A model generated the notes under the pieces. It searched no databases. It was not told the origin of the DNA and saw only the letters and a program-made list of their open reading frames with translations. Made by a program: the position numbers and the translations under genes. Shown here piece after piece: positions 42,291 to 50,120 of a stretch of 64,000 nucleotides of DNA. Source of the stretch: Nocardioides sp. zg-DK7169 (lineage in GTDB: Bacteria > Actinomycetota > Actinomycetes > Propionibacteriales > Nocardioidaceae); contig NZ_JABJRA010000007.1 in assembly GCF_013155365.1 (NCBI RefSeq), positions 62,001 through 126,000 on the forward strand, written 5' to 3'. How positions within the stretch are numbered: position 1 is the stretch's first letter; each line of letters begins with the position of its first letter.

Positions 42291-43729
42291 GGATCGAGCG
42301 CGAGAACCCGGCGCGCACCGACGAGCTCGTCGGTGCCGTCGAGTCCTCCGACGCGGCCGCGGTCGACGAGGTCGTCCGCCGCGCCCGCGCCGCCCAGGCC
42401 GAGTGGGTCGCCGTACCGGTCGAGAAGCGGGCCGCGCTGCTGCGCGCCGCCTCCGAGCGGGTGCGCGAGCACCTGGAGGAGATCGCCACCCTCACCGCGC
42501 GCGAGACCGGCAAGGTGCTCGCCGACTCGCGCGGCGAGGCAGGCTTCGCCGCGACCGTGCTCGGCTTCTACGCCGACCGCGGCGAGGCGCTGCTGGTGCC
42601 CGGCGGGTACGACGACGAGCGCGGCCGGATGAGCGTGCGGCACCGCCCGTACGGCGTGGTCGCGGCGGTCACGCCGTGGAACGCGCCGCTGATCCTCACC
42701 ACGCTCAAGCTGGCCCCGGCGCTGGTGAGCGGCAACGCGGTGGTCGTGAAGCCCTCGCCGTTCGCGCCGTTCGGCATCGGCCGGCTGCTGGAGCTCGTCG
42801 GCCGCGACCTGCCGGCGGGACTGGTCCAGGTCGTGCACGGGGGAGCGGAGACGGCCACCGCGCTGGTCACCCACCCCGGCGTCGACCGGGTCGCGTTCAC
42901 CGGTGGGGAGACCGCCGGGCGGGCGATCGCCTCGCTGGCCGGCCAGGCGCTCACCCCCAGCGTGCTCGAGCTCGGCGGCAACGACCCGGCGCTGGTGCTC
43001 GACGACGCCGCCCTCGACGACGCCGCGCTGGACCGGATGGTGATGGCCGCGTTCGCGACCAGCGGCCAGGTCTGCATGGCGATCAAGCGCCTCTACGTCC
43101 ACCGCAGCCGCCTCGATGAGGTCGTCGTCGGCCTGGAGTCGGCGGCGGCGCGGGTGCTGCGCACCGGTGACCCGCTGCACGACGGGGTGAGCATGGGGCC
43201 CGTCGTGAGCGAGGCGTCGGCAGCGCGGGTGTCCGGGTTGGTCGGGGAGGCACGCGCCGCGGGTGCCGAGGTGCGCGACCTCGGCACCGTCGACGCGGCG
43301 ACCGACCTGGCCCGGGGCTACTTCGTGCGCCCCACGCTGGTGCTCGGCGCCGCGGACTCCTCGCGCCTGGTCGCCGAGGAGCAGTTCGGCCCGACCCTGC
43401 CGGTGCTGGTCTTCGACGACGTCGAGGAGGCCCTCGCGCGGGCCAACGCCGGCGACCTGGGCCTCGGGGCCTCGGTGTGGTCGGCCGACGAGGACCGGGC
43501 CTTCGCGCTGGCGTCCCGCCTGGACGCCGGCTTCGCCTTCGTCAACACCCACAACCGCACCGGGATGGCGCTGCACGCGCCGTTCGGCGGCGTGAAGCGC
43601 TCCGGCTGGGGCCGCGAGTACGGCGACGACGGCCTGTGGGAGTACGTCCAGCCCTGCGTGGTGCACGCGCCCGCGGCGTTCCGCGCCGGCGGGGCCGGGC
43701 TCGCGGCGAACGCCTACCCCGGCTCCTGA
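42287..43729 (+). CDS. Aldehyde dehydrogenase 2
   Basis: A 480-residue aldehyde dehydrogenase, closest in style to succinate-semialdehyde or benzaldehyde-type enzymes: VTPWNAPLILTTLKLAPAL, the base in SVLELGGNDPALVLDD, catalytic Cys in ATSGQVCMAIKRLYVH and a C-terminal PFGGVKRSGWGREYG. It is the last gene of the coupled operon 35902-43729 and is followed by a short perfect hairpin before the next promoter. Confidence 0.94.
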   Translation: MRIERENPARTDELVGAVESSDAAAVDEVVRRARAAQAEWVAVPVEKRAALLRAASERVREHLEEIATLTARETGKVLADSRGEAGFAATVLGFYADRGEALLVPGGYDDERGRMSVRHRPYGVVAAVTPWNAPLILTTLKLAPALVSGNAVVVKPSPFAPFGIGRLLELVGRDLPAGLVQVVHGGAETATALVTHPGVDRVAFTGGETAGRAIASLAGQALTPSVLELGGNDPALVLDDAALDDAALDRMVMAAFATSGQVCMAIKRLYVHRSRLDEVVVGLESAAARVLRTGDPLHDGVSMGPVVSEASAARVSGLVGEARAAGAEVRDLGTVDAATDLARGYFVRPTLVLGAADSSRLVAEEQFGPTLPVLVFDDVEEALARANAGDLGLGASVWSADEDRAFALASRLDAGFAFVNTHNRTGMALHAPFGGVKRSGWGREYGDDGLWEYVQPCVVHAPAAFRAGGAGLAANAYPGS

Positions 43730-43733
43730 GAGT

Positions 43734-43751
43734 TCGGGACCAAGGTCCCGA
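43734..43751. terminator. Short perfect hairpin after the monooxygenase operon
   Basis: TCGGGACC (43734-43741) pairs with GGTCCCGA (43744-43751). It may be a weak terminator, or the first arm may be part of the upstream element shared with box 4 (TCGGGACCAA). Confidence 0.5.
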
Positions 43752-43763
43752 GCCGAGCCGCTC

Positions 43764-43775
43764 GATATAATATAT
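43764..43775. promoter_or_regulatory. AT-rich box 5 (promoter of the chlorophyll-breakdown-like operon)
   Basis: GATATAATATAT is an exact match to GATAT-N3-ATAT and contains TATAAT, so it may be both a -10 element and an operator. It lies 39 bp before the ATG at 43815. Confidence 0.6.
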
Positions 43776-43814
43776 AGTTCAGGCGTCACCGCCCGAGATC
43801 CCCAAAGGACACCC

Positions 43815-44630
43815 ATGAGCCAGAACCTCAAGTTCGTCCAGGACTTCCTGGACGACGCCCCGGTCACGGACGTCTCCACCATCTTCGCGGAGTGGACCGA
43901 CATCATCGATGGCCTCAAGGAGAAGGTGATGGCGCGCTTCGAGCTCGAGCGCGACCCCTCCACCGAGGAGCTCGAGGCGTTCGCGTCCGACGTCGACGGC
44001 GGCCCGAGCGGCAGCGTGCGCGGCTACACCGGTCCCGACGTGGACTGGATGATCCACTCGCACATGCAGAACAAGGGCCTCGGCTTCGTCAACGTGCACC
44101 TGACCATCTGGCTGGGCCCGCACATCGACGTCCCGCACTTCGGCATGGCGCTCGGCGCCTTCCCGCAGGGCTGGATGTTCATGGACTCGGTGCCGCGCAA
44201 GCTGGTCCCGACCGACGTGGACTACTACAAGAAGTACTACGAGCCGTTCAACGCCGAGTGGGAGCAGATCCACAAGAACACCCCGGGCATCGAGGAGTTC
44301 GTCTCCCGCGACGCCTTCGTCCGCGCGACCTACTCGCCGACCGCGTGGTCGTTCATGGGCCCCGGCTCCCAGCAGCTGTTCGACCTCGCGCGCAGCACCG
44401 CCAACGCCCACCTCGACCGCTGGCTGCAGTGGGTCGACGAGGCCGTCGCGGTCCCGGCGGAGAAGCGCGCCGAGCTGGCCGCGGGCGACCTGGCGACCCG
44501 CCGCAACATCGCCGAGCTCGACCCCGCCAACGTCGTGGCCGTGCGCTACTTCGGCGAGGAGCGCACCGAGCAGCTGGTCCGCGCCCTCTGGGGCGGCGAC
44601 CGGGTCCTGCCCCGCCCGCTGGACGCCTGA
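43815..44630 (+). CDS. Red chlorophyll catabolite reductase (RCCR)-like protein A
   Basis: A 271-residue soluble protein that matches the plant RCCR family (ferredoxin-dependent bilin-reductase superfamily) along most of its length. The comparison is from memory of the plant sequence and not a search. Landmarks in the same order as in plant RCCR: IWLGPHIDVPHFGMALG (plant: APNF/APHF strand), SVPRKLVPTDVDYYKKYYEP (plant: DLPxRKDLVLxPDYLKxYY), DAFVRATYSPTAWSF (plant: LFVRSAFSPTA), and a C-terminal AHLDRWLQWVDEAV, EKRAELAAGDLATRR and EERTEQLVRAL. In plants the enzyme reduces the red linear tetrapyrrole formed by PaO. It is the first gene of an eight-gene operon. The substrate in this organism is unknown. 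Confidence 0.78.
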   Translation: MSQNLKFVQDFLDDAPVTDVSTIFAEWTDIIDGLKEKVMARFELERDPSTEELEAFASDVDGGPSGSVRGYTGPDVDWMIHSHMQNKGLGFVNVHLTIWLGPHIDVPHFGMALGAFPQGWMFMDSVPRKLVPTDVDYYKKYYEPFNAEWEQIHKNTPGIEEFVSRDAFVRATYSPTAWSFMGPGSQQLFDLARSTANAHLDRWLQWVDEAVAVPAEKRAELAAGDLATRRNIAELDPANVVAVRYFGEERTEQLVRALWGGDRVLPRPLDA

Positions 44631-44639
44631 CCTCTCGCG

Positions 44640-45650
44640 ATGAGCTCCCCTGTCACCCCGGTGCTGGTCCGGGCGGTCCGTGAGGCGGTGCGCGTCCCCG
44701 GCGCGCCCGCCCCCTACGACACCGCCCACGTGACCGTGCGCCACCCGGCCCGGCCGGCGACGACCGAGGTCGAGCGGATGAGCGGCATGCTCCCCGCCGA
44801 CGCCTCGGGCGCGCCGTACCCGGTGGTCGTGGTGGTCCCGGGCGTGAACGTCTCCTCGGAGGGCTACCGCTGGCTGGCCGGCGCGCTCGTCGAGGCCGGG
44901 TACGTCTGCGTCACCTACGACTGGGTCGGGGAGCTCTTCGCGGGCCAGAACGGCCTCACGCCCGGGGTCGACCTGACCGCGGTCGGGCCCGACACCTACG
45001 GCACCAAGCCGACCACGCCCGCGCTCGCCGCGGTGCTCGACCGGCTCGCCGAGCTCCACGCCGCCGAGGATGGCGTGCTCGCGGGCCTGCTCGACCTGGA
45101 CCGCGTCGCGCTGCTCGGCCACTCCGCCGGCGGCACGGTCGCCCTGCAGTCGGCGAGCCCGCAGTGGTTCCCCGGCGTACGCGCCGTCATCACCTACGCC
45201 TCGCACACGATGGCCTCCCAGCAGCTCGGCCACCCGGCCGGAACCCTGCTGCGCGCCCCCGTCACGGCGCCCGTCCTGCTCGTCGGAGGGAGCGCCGACG
45301 GCGTGGTCGCCGCCAGCGCGGTGCGCTACGGCGAGCGGGCCGGCGCGCCCGACCACGACCCGCTCACCCGCACCTGGGGCGAGGGGCTGCCGGGTGCGGC
45401 CGAGGCCTGGCTCGCGGTGCTGGCCGGCGCGGGGCACATGCTCCCCGCCACCCCCGACGACCCGTCGTCGGCGCGAGGCTTCCTCGAGGAGCCGCTCGCC
45501 GCCGACCAGGACGAGCTGCGCGAGGCCTTCGTGCGACTCGTCACCGACTTTCTTGCCGCGAAGCTCCGCGACGACCCGGCCGCCACGGCCACACTTCTGC
45601 ACTACCTGGACCAGCCCAACCCCGTCTTCGCCGATATCCGGCGACGCTAG
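44640..45650 (+). CDS. Alpha/beta hydrolase, chlorophyllase/dienelactone-hydrolase-like
   Basis: A 336-residue alpha/beta hydrolase. The oxyanion strand YPVVVVVPGVNVSSEGYRWL is followed by ALVEAGYVCVTYDWVG and the nucleophile elbow VALLGHSAGGTVALQ, and a late His in LAGAGHMLPATPDD. The layout (non-secreted, about 330 residues, strand then GYR.LA..L...GY) is that of the chlorophyllase and PF12695-type esterases; plant chlorophyllase has GHSRGG at the elbow. The neighbours encode RCCR-like and Rieske proteins, so ester cleavage on a chlorophyll-like substrate is an attractive idea, but the family is broad. The ATG is nine bases after the previous stop. Confidence 0.7.
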   Translation: MSSPVTPVLVRAVREAVRVPGAPAPYDTAHVTVRHPARPATTEVERMSGMLPADASGAPYPVVVVVPGVNVSSEGYRWLAGALVEAGYVCVTYDWVGELFAGQNGLTPGVDLTAVGPDTYGTKPTTPALAAVLDRLAELHAAEDGVLAGLLDLDRVALLGHSAGGTVALQSASPQWFPGVRAVITYASHTMASQQLGHPAGTLLRAPVTAPVLLVGGSADGVVAASAVRYGERAGAPDHDPLTRTWGEGLPGAAEAWLAVLAGAGHMLPATPDDPSSARGFLEEPLAADQDELREAFVRLVTDFLAAKLRDDPAATATLLHYLDQPNPVFADIRRR

Positions 45651-45660
45651 GAGGATCACG

Positions 45661-46920
45661 ATGTTCAAGAACTTCTGGTACGCCGTCGAATTCGCCACCG
45701 ACGTTGTCCCCGGCAAGCCCAAGAGGGTCAAGGTGCTGGGTCAGCAGCTGGTCCTCTACCGCAAGAACAGCGACAACTCCGTCGTCGCGATGTCGGACCT
45801 GTGCGTGCACCGCGGTGCCGCGCTCTCCGACGGCGAGGTCAAGGGCGACTGCATCACCTGCCCGTACCACGGCTGGGAGTACAACCCCGCCGGTGAGGTC
45901 ACCAAGATCCCCGCGCACCCCGACAAGGGCATCCCGCGCAAGGCCCGCATCGACTCCTACCCGGTGCAGGAGAAGTACATGATGGTGTGGGTCTACATGG
46001 GTGACCTGCCCGAGGAGGAGCGCCCGCCGATCCCGGACTGGTCCGCGGTCGACGACACCGAGACCTACGCCGCCGTCACCGGCAGCTTCTTGTGGAAGTC
46101 CAACTACGAGCGGATCCTCGAGAACGGCGTCGACGTCGCGCACACGCCGTTCGTGCACGGCGGCGTCTTCGGCAACCCGGAGAAGCCCGAGGTCCCCGAG
46201 TTCGAGATCGAGGAGAGCCCCTGGCACTGCAAGGTGTCGGTGAAGCTCAACCCGCCGAAGTCCAAGGGCCTGTGGGGCGTCATCAACCCCAACAAGCAGG
46301 ACCTCGCGAACCGCCCGCAGGTGCCGGTCTCCACCACCTGGTGGCTGCCGAACATGATCCTGCTCGAGGTCGACACCCCGATGGGTGCGATGAAGATCTT
46401 CGACGTCAACATCCCGATCGACGAAGAGACCACGCTGGTCAAGTTCATCGCCCTGCGCACCTTCTTCAAGGGCAAGTGGGCCGACCGCGACGCCAGGCGC
46501 CGCGTCTTCAAGGTGCTCTACGAGGACCAGGCGATCGTCGACGCCGTGCGTCCCGAGCTGCTCCCGTTCGACCTCTCCGACGAGCTGCACGTCAAGAGCG
46601 ACTACAACGCGGTGCTCTACCGCCGCCGTCGCCAGCAGCTCATCGACATGGGCTGGTCGGTCGAGGGCAACACGATCGTCGGCGAGGGCCCGGCCCGCGT
46701 CGAGGCCCGGGTGATCCCGTCGCCGATCCGCAAGGAGGTGCCGGAGCTGGCCAGCGCGTGGAACTTCAAGGAGGTCCGCAGCCGCGAGCTCAAGGCCGGC
46801 ATCCAGGAGAAGGAGGCGGCGGCCAAGGACGCCGCCACCGCGCGTACCAAGACCAAGGCCGGCGCCAACGGCGCCGCCGCGACCAAGACCCCCACCAAGA
46901 ACGAGGACGTCAAGGCATGA
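45661..46920 (+). CDS. Rieske non-heme iron oxygenase (PaO/VanA-type, single component)
   Basis: A 419-residue oxygenase. The Rieske centre reads LCVHRGAALSDGEVKGD then CITCPYHGWEYNPAGE (CxH...CxxH, residues about 45-70). The mononuclear iron site is in ENGVDVAHTPFVHGG (near residue 160, with the acidic ligand further on). This is the class that includes pheophorbide a oxygenase, TIC55, vanillate demethylase and KshA. The C-terminus is a hydrophilic Lys/Ala/Thr tail, not the membrane anchor of plant PaO. AGGAGG precedes the ATG. Electron-transfer partners (reductase, ferredoxin) are not encoded nearby. Inside an operon with RCCR-like genes, a PaO-like role, opening a macrocycle, is the best hypothesis. 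Confidence 0.9.
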   Translation: MFKNFWYAVEFATDVVPGKPKRVKVLGQQLVLYRKNSDNSVVAMSDLCVHRGAALSDGEVKGDCITCPYHGWEYNPAGEVTKIPAHPDKGIPRKARIDSYPVQEKYMMVWVYMGDLPEEERPPIPDWSAVDDTETYAAVTGSFLWKSNYERILENGVDVAHTPFVHGGVFGNPEKPEVPEFEIEESPWHCKVSVKLNPPKSKGLWGVINPNKQDLANRPQVPVSTTWWLPNMILLEVDTPMGAMKIFDVNIPIDEETTLVKFIALRTFFKGKWADRDARRRVFKVLYEDQAIVDAVRPELLPFDLSDELHVKSDYNAVLYRRRRQQLIDMGWSVEGNTIVGEGPARVEARVIPSPIRKEVPELASAWNFKEVRSRELKAGIQEKEAAAKDAATARTKTKAGANGAAATKTPTKNEDVKA

Positions 46921-47657
46921 GCCTGCCCGAGGAACTGTGCATCGGCACGCTGGACGAGATCGTCAAGCGCGGCAACCTGACCGAGATCACCGGGGCCGAC
47001 GGCGGCCCCTTCCAGGTGCTCGGCTCCGTCATGGGTCCCGACCCGGTCGGGTCGGTCCGGATCTTCACCGGCGAGAAGATCGCGAAGGTCGTCTACGTCG
47101 GCATCGTGGTCCCGCAGATCCAGATGGACAGCCACATGGTGTTCGCGTTCATGCCCGACGACTCGCCGGTGCCGCACTACACCCTGGACTCGGTCCACGC
47201 GGGCGGGCACTACGCCTTCCACATCGACCTGATCCAGCGCGCCGACGCGGGCACCCACATGGTCTACAACGACTGGGCGCACACCCCGCTCACCGAGGCC
47301 TACGAGTCCGTCCACGCGATGGAGGGCCTCTCCAAGGCGGCCCTCGCGCCGCGCCAGCTCACCGTGATGTCCTCGTGGATGCTGGCCAGCCGCGCCAGCG
47401 AGGAGGCCTTCGCCGGCCTCCACGCCCCGGTCAACGCCTACCTCGACCACTGGTTCTCCCTGGTCGAGGGCGGCGTGCCGGCCGAGGTCGCCGCCGACCT
47501 CGCCGACACCGACCTGGCCGCGCGCGACGCGAAGAACCGGGCCCTGCTGTTCAGCCCCGACGTGGACAAGGTGTGGGCGCAGATCTCGCGCCTGCTCACC
47601 GAGCCGGTCGCCGAGAGCATCCGCCTGCAGCTGGTCGACAACGAGCTGCCTGCATGA
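46917..47657 (+). CDS. Divergent RCCR / bilin-reductase-like protein C
   Basis: A 246-residue protein that I read as a distant member of the same family as 43815-44630. Shared order: FMPDDSPVPHYTLDSVHAGG (compare DVPHFGMAL), a strand HYAFHIDLIQRADAGTHM, ERs of the type TVMSSWMLASRASEEAF, and the C-terminal NAYLDHWFSLVEGGVP, DTDLAARDAKNRALL pattern (compare AHLDRWLQWVDEAV and GDLATRRNIAEL). The middle part differs strongly. It starts in a four-base overlap with the Rieske gene, which suggests that the two products act together. Alternative: a family of its own with only fold similarity. Confidence 0.5.
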   Translation: MSLPEELCIGTLDEIVKRGNLTEITGADGGPFQVLGSVMGPDPVGSVRIFTGEKIAKVVYVGIVVPQIQMDSHMVFAFMPDDSPVPHYTLDSVHAGGHYAFHIDLIQRADAGTHMVYNDWAHTPLTEAYESVHAMEGLSKAALAPRQLTVMSSWMLASRASEEAFAGLHAPVNAYLDHWFSLVEGGVPAEVAADLADTDLAARDAKNRALLFSPDVDKVWAQISRLLTEPVAESIRLQLVDNELPA

Positions 47658-48607
47658 GCGAGGCCCAGGCCAGCGAGTGGCAGAAGCGGATCGCGGGGGA
47701 GTGGCACGGGCGACCGTCGCTGTTCGACGCCGAGGGCAACCACGTCGGGTTCGAGCGGATCGCCCGGGCCAGCGTGGTCGAGAACGGTGAGACCAGCTAC
47801 TGGATGAAGAGCCAGCTCGAGGGCAGCGGACCGCTGCGCAACCGCCTCGAGGTCGGCGCGACGTTCAACTTCGGGATCGTCGACTCCGACGAGAACCGGG
47901 TCTACGTCGGGCCGGACTTCTTCGGCACCGGCCAGCCCTACGGCACGCTCGTGGACGCGAACTACTACTCGCCGGCCTGGCAGGCCGACATGCACACCTG
48001 GAACCAGGTGCTGCCTGACGGTGACACGCAGGTCTACTCCTCGATCCTCTACGACGGCTGGTCGGTCGTGGCGCTGTTCAACGGCGTCTACACGAGGACC
48101 TTCGACCACGAGACCAACCCCGAGACCCAGGCGTACGTCGAGGACTGGATCGCCGCCGAGACCCGGCGCGGCCCGGTCCCGCAGGTGCTGCCGACCAAGG
48201 AGGCCGGCACCTACTCCGGCGTCCTGGCGGTGGTGGGGGAGGACCAGAAGCCGGTCGGCGAGGTCTCCGTGCGCATCGAGCACGAGCCCGTCGGGCTGCG
48301 CACGGTGCGCCACCGGGTGACCTGGACCGGCGCGCTGGAGCGCTCCTACACCTACGAGCGCCAGCGCGACGGCGCCCGGGTGCTCTACGAGGGCCCCGAG
48401 GTCTACGGCAACGCGATGACCTTCGGGCGCGCGGTCTTCACCAACCAGCACCTGGTCGGGCCCGACCTGACCGGTGTGGAGAAGATCCGCGGCCGCGAGT
48501 ACGTCCTGGACCCCGAGACCCGCGACCTCGCGGTGGTGTGGCGGCTGTTCCACGGGGACCGCACCACCCACTTCGTGCACGGACTGCTGACCTGGGAGCC
48601 CCGATGA
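47654..48607 (+). CDS. Beta-rich lipocalin/DUF3598-like protein
   Basis: A 317-residue soluble protein rich in Tyr, Trp and alternating strands, with two similar halves. The opening RIAGEWHGRPSLFDAEGNHV is comparable to GEWEGEYVHLDPEGN of the small protein at 17670-18122. There is no signal peptide and no obvious catalytic motif. DUF3598 and related calycins bind pigments and other hydrophobic ligands, which would suit a carrier for tetrapyrrole intermediates between the Rieske and reductase enzymes; this is inference. The ATG overlaps the preceding stop, and the SDR gene overlaps its end. Confidence 0.5.
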   Translation: MSEAQASEWQKRIAGEWHGRPSLFDAEGNHVGFERIARASVVENGETSYWMKSQLEGSGPLRNRLEVGATFNFGIVDSDENRVYVGPDFFGTGQPYGTLVDANYYSPAWQADMHTWNQVLPDGDTQVYSSILYDGWSVVALFNGVYTRTFDHETNPETQAYVEDWIAAETRRGPVPQVLPTKEAGTYSGVLAVVGEDQKPVGEVSVRIEHEPVGLRTVRHRVTWTGALERSYTYERQRDGARVLYEGPEVYGNAMTFGRAVFTNQHLVGPDLTGVEKIRGREYVLDPETRDLAVVWRLFHGDRTTHFVHGLLTWEPR

Positions 48608-49410
48608 GCAGCACGGACGGTCGCGTCGTCGTCGTCACCGGCGGCACCCGCGGCATCGGCCTGGGCCTCGCGCGCGAGCTCCTCGCACGCGACGCCCGGG
48701 TGGTGATCTGCGGGCGCAGCGACGCCGCGGTCGCCCAGGCCCTCGGCGAGCTCGGCGCCGGCGCCCGCGCGAGCGGCCTGGCCACCGACGTGACCGACCG
48801 CGCCGCCGTCCAGGCGCTGTGGGACCACGCCGTGGCGGCGTACGGCCGCGTCGACGTGTGGATCAACAACGCCGGCATCTCCGCGCCGCACAGCACGATC
48901 GTGGACGCCGACCCGAAGACCGTCTCCGACGTCTTCGCGGTCAACGTCTCCGGCGCCCACAACGGGTGCGCGGTGGCGGGGGCCGGGATGGCCGCCCAGC
49001 CCGGCGGCGGCTGGGTGTGGAACATGGAGGGCTTCGGCTCCGACGGGCGCATCCAGGCCGGCATCGGCATCTACGGCGCCTCCAAGCGCGCAGTGCGCTA
49101 CCTGACCGAGGCGCTGGTCAAGGAGCACAAGGAGAGCCCGGTCAAGATCGGCTTCCTCTCCCCGGGGATCGTCGTGACCGACCTGCTCATCGGCGACTAC
49201 GAGGGCAAGCCCGAGGCGTTCGCGAAGGCCAAGAAGGTCTTCAACATCCTCGGCGACACCGTCGAGACGGTCACGCCCTACCTGGCCGAGAAGGTGCTCG
49301 CCGCGCAGAAGAACGGCGCGCGCGTGGAGTGGCTGACCAACGCCAAGGCGGCGCGGCGGTTCATGACCGCCGGCTTCCGCAAGCGCGACCTCTTCGCCGA
49401 GGCCGGCTGA
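48604..49410 (+). CDS. SDR oxidoreductase resembling chlorophyll b reductase (NYC1/NOL)
   Basis: A 268-residue short-chain dehydrogenase. Classical parts: VVVVTGGTRGIGLGLARELL, DVWINNAGISAPHS, and the catalytic YGASK. More specific are segments that follow the plant chlorophyll b reductases NYC1 and NOL in order: VWNMEGFGSDGRIQAGI (plant: IFNMDGAGSGG), ALVKEHKESPVKIGFLSPG, IVVTDLLIGDYEG, KVFNILGDTVETVTPYLAEK (plant: MFNIICELPETVARTLV) and a late VEWLTNAKAARRF. The comparison is from memory, not a search. In plants this enzyme reduces the formyl group of chlorophyll b before breakdown. Overlaps join it to both operon neighbours. Confidence 0.75.
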   Translation: MSSTDGRVVVVTGGTRGIGLGLARELLARDARVVICGRSDAAVAQALGELGAGARASGLATDVTDRAAVQALWDHAVAAYGRVDVWINNAGISAPHSTIVDADPKTVSDVFAVNVSGAHNGCAVAGAGMAAQPGGGWVWNMEGFGSDGRIQAGIGIYGASKRAVRYLTEALVKEHKESPVKIGFLSPGIVVTDLLIGDYEGKPEAFAKAKKVFNILGDTVETVTPYLAEKVLAAQKNGARVEWLTNAKAARRFMTAGFRKRDLFAEAG

Positions 49411-50120
49411 TGGACCTGGCGCGCGGCGTCGACGTCTGCGCCGAGTACGGCGTGGCGCTGGCCGTGGAGGACTTCGTCCCCTGCGTGCTCGCGCTCTCGG
49501 CGCTCGTGATCCTGGCCCAGGCCGTGCGTCGCCGGGTCCCGGCGGCCTATCCGGTCGCCCTCATCGGCGGCCTGGTGGTCTCGGCCGGCGGCTTCGGCAA
49601 GGCCACCTGGAAGCTGCTGGTGGCCACCGGCTGCTGGGAGCACCCGTGGCTGGAGGCGCTGCTCTTCCCGTGCCTGGCCTTCGGCTTCTCGGCCGTCGCC
49701 TGGGCCGTGCTCAGCGCGGTCAAGGGACGCGAGGTCGCCCCGCTGTGGTTCGTGCTCTTCCCGCTGGCCGCCGGCGTCGGCGCCGCGTGGATGAGCATCT
49801 CGGCGGGGGAGTACACGAACTGGCCGCTGCTGATCGCGGCCGCCGTGGGCGCCACGTTCCTGGGCGTCACGCTCGCCGCGACGGCGTTCCGCGCGGGCAA
49901 GGCGTCGGTCGGCGTCCTCTTCGTGGTCTACACCCTCGGCACCAACATCCTGCCGCCCCTGGCGGCGCAGCCCGAGCAGTCCGCCGAGCTGCAGTGGGCC
50001 GAGCAGCTGACCAACTCCGCGGTCCAGCTCTGCTTCCTGCTCGGGGCGCTGTGGCTGCGCGAACACATGACGAGCAAGGCGGCCGCCGAGGCCGCCGCGA
50101 AGACAGGAGTGCCCGCGTGA
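49410..50120 (+). CDS. Integral membrane protein of unknown function
   Basis: A 236-residue protein with about six or seven membrane segments (for example YPVALIGGLVVSAGGFGKAT and LWFVLFPLAAGVGAAWMSI), Cys and Trp near membrane boundaries (VATGCWEHPWLEALLFPC), and a cytoplasmic Ala/Lys-rich C-terminus. The ATG shares its first base with the SDR stop. It could be a permease, a membrane anchor or an electron-transfer component for the oxygenase; I do not recognise the family. Confidence 0.65.
   Translation: MDLARGVDVCAEYGVALAVEDFVPCVLALSALVILAQAVRRRVPAAYPVALIGGLVVSAGGFGKATWKLLVATGCWEHPWLEALLFPCLAFGFSAVAWAVLSAVKGREVAPLWFVLFPLAAGVGAAWMSISAGEYTNWPLLIAAAVGATFLGVTLAATAFRAGKASVGVLFVVYTLGTNILPPLAAQPEQSAELQWAEQLTNSAVQLCFLLGALWLREHMTSKAAAEAAAKTGVPA

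Noticed and set aside
35902..43729. Simple aromatic-ring degradation operon (for example phenylacetate or 4-hydroxyphenylacetate)
   Set aside because: A flavin reductase, monooxygenases and aldehyde dehydrogenases would fit, but there is no recognisable ring-cleavage dioxygenase, hydratase or thiolase in this operon, and it shares its regulatory box with the tetrapyrrole-type genes.
47654..48607. SGR-type Mg-dechelatase, the missing step of chlorophyll breakdown
   Set aside because: I looked for SGR landmarks in this and the neighbouring unknown proteins and did not find them; the sequence is more lipocalin-like. The dechelatase, if any, is not recognisable in this window.
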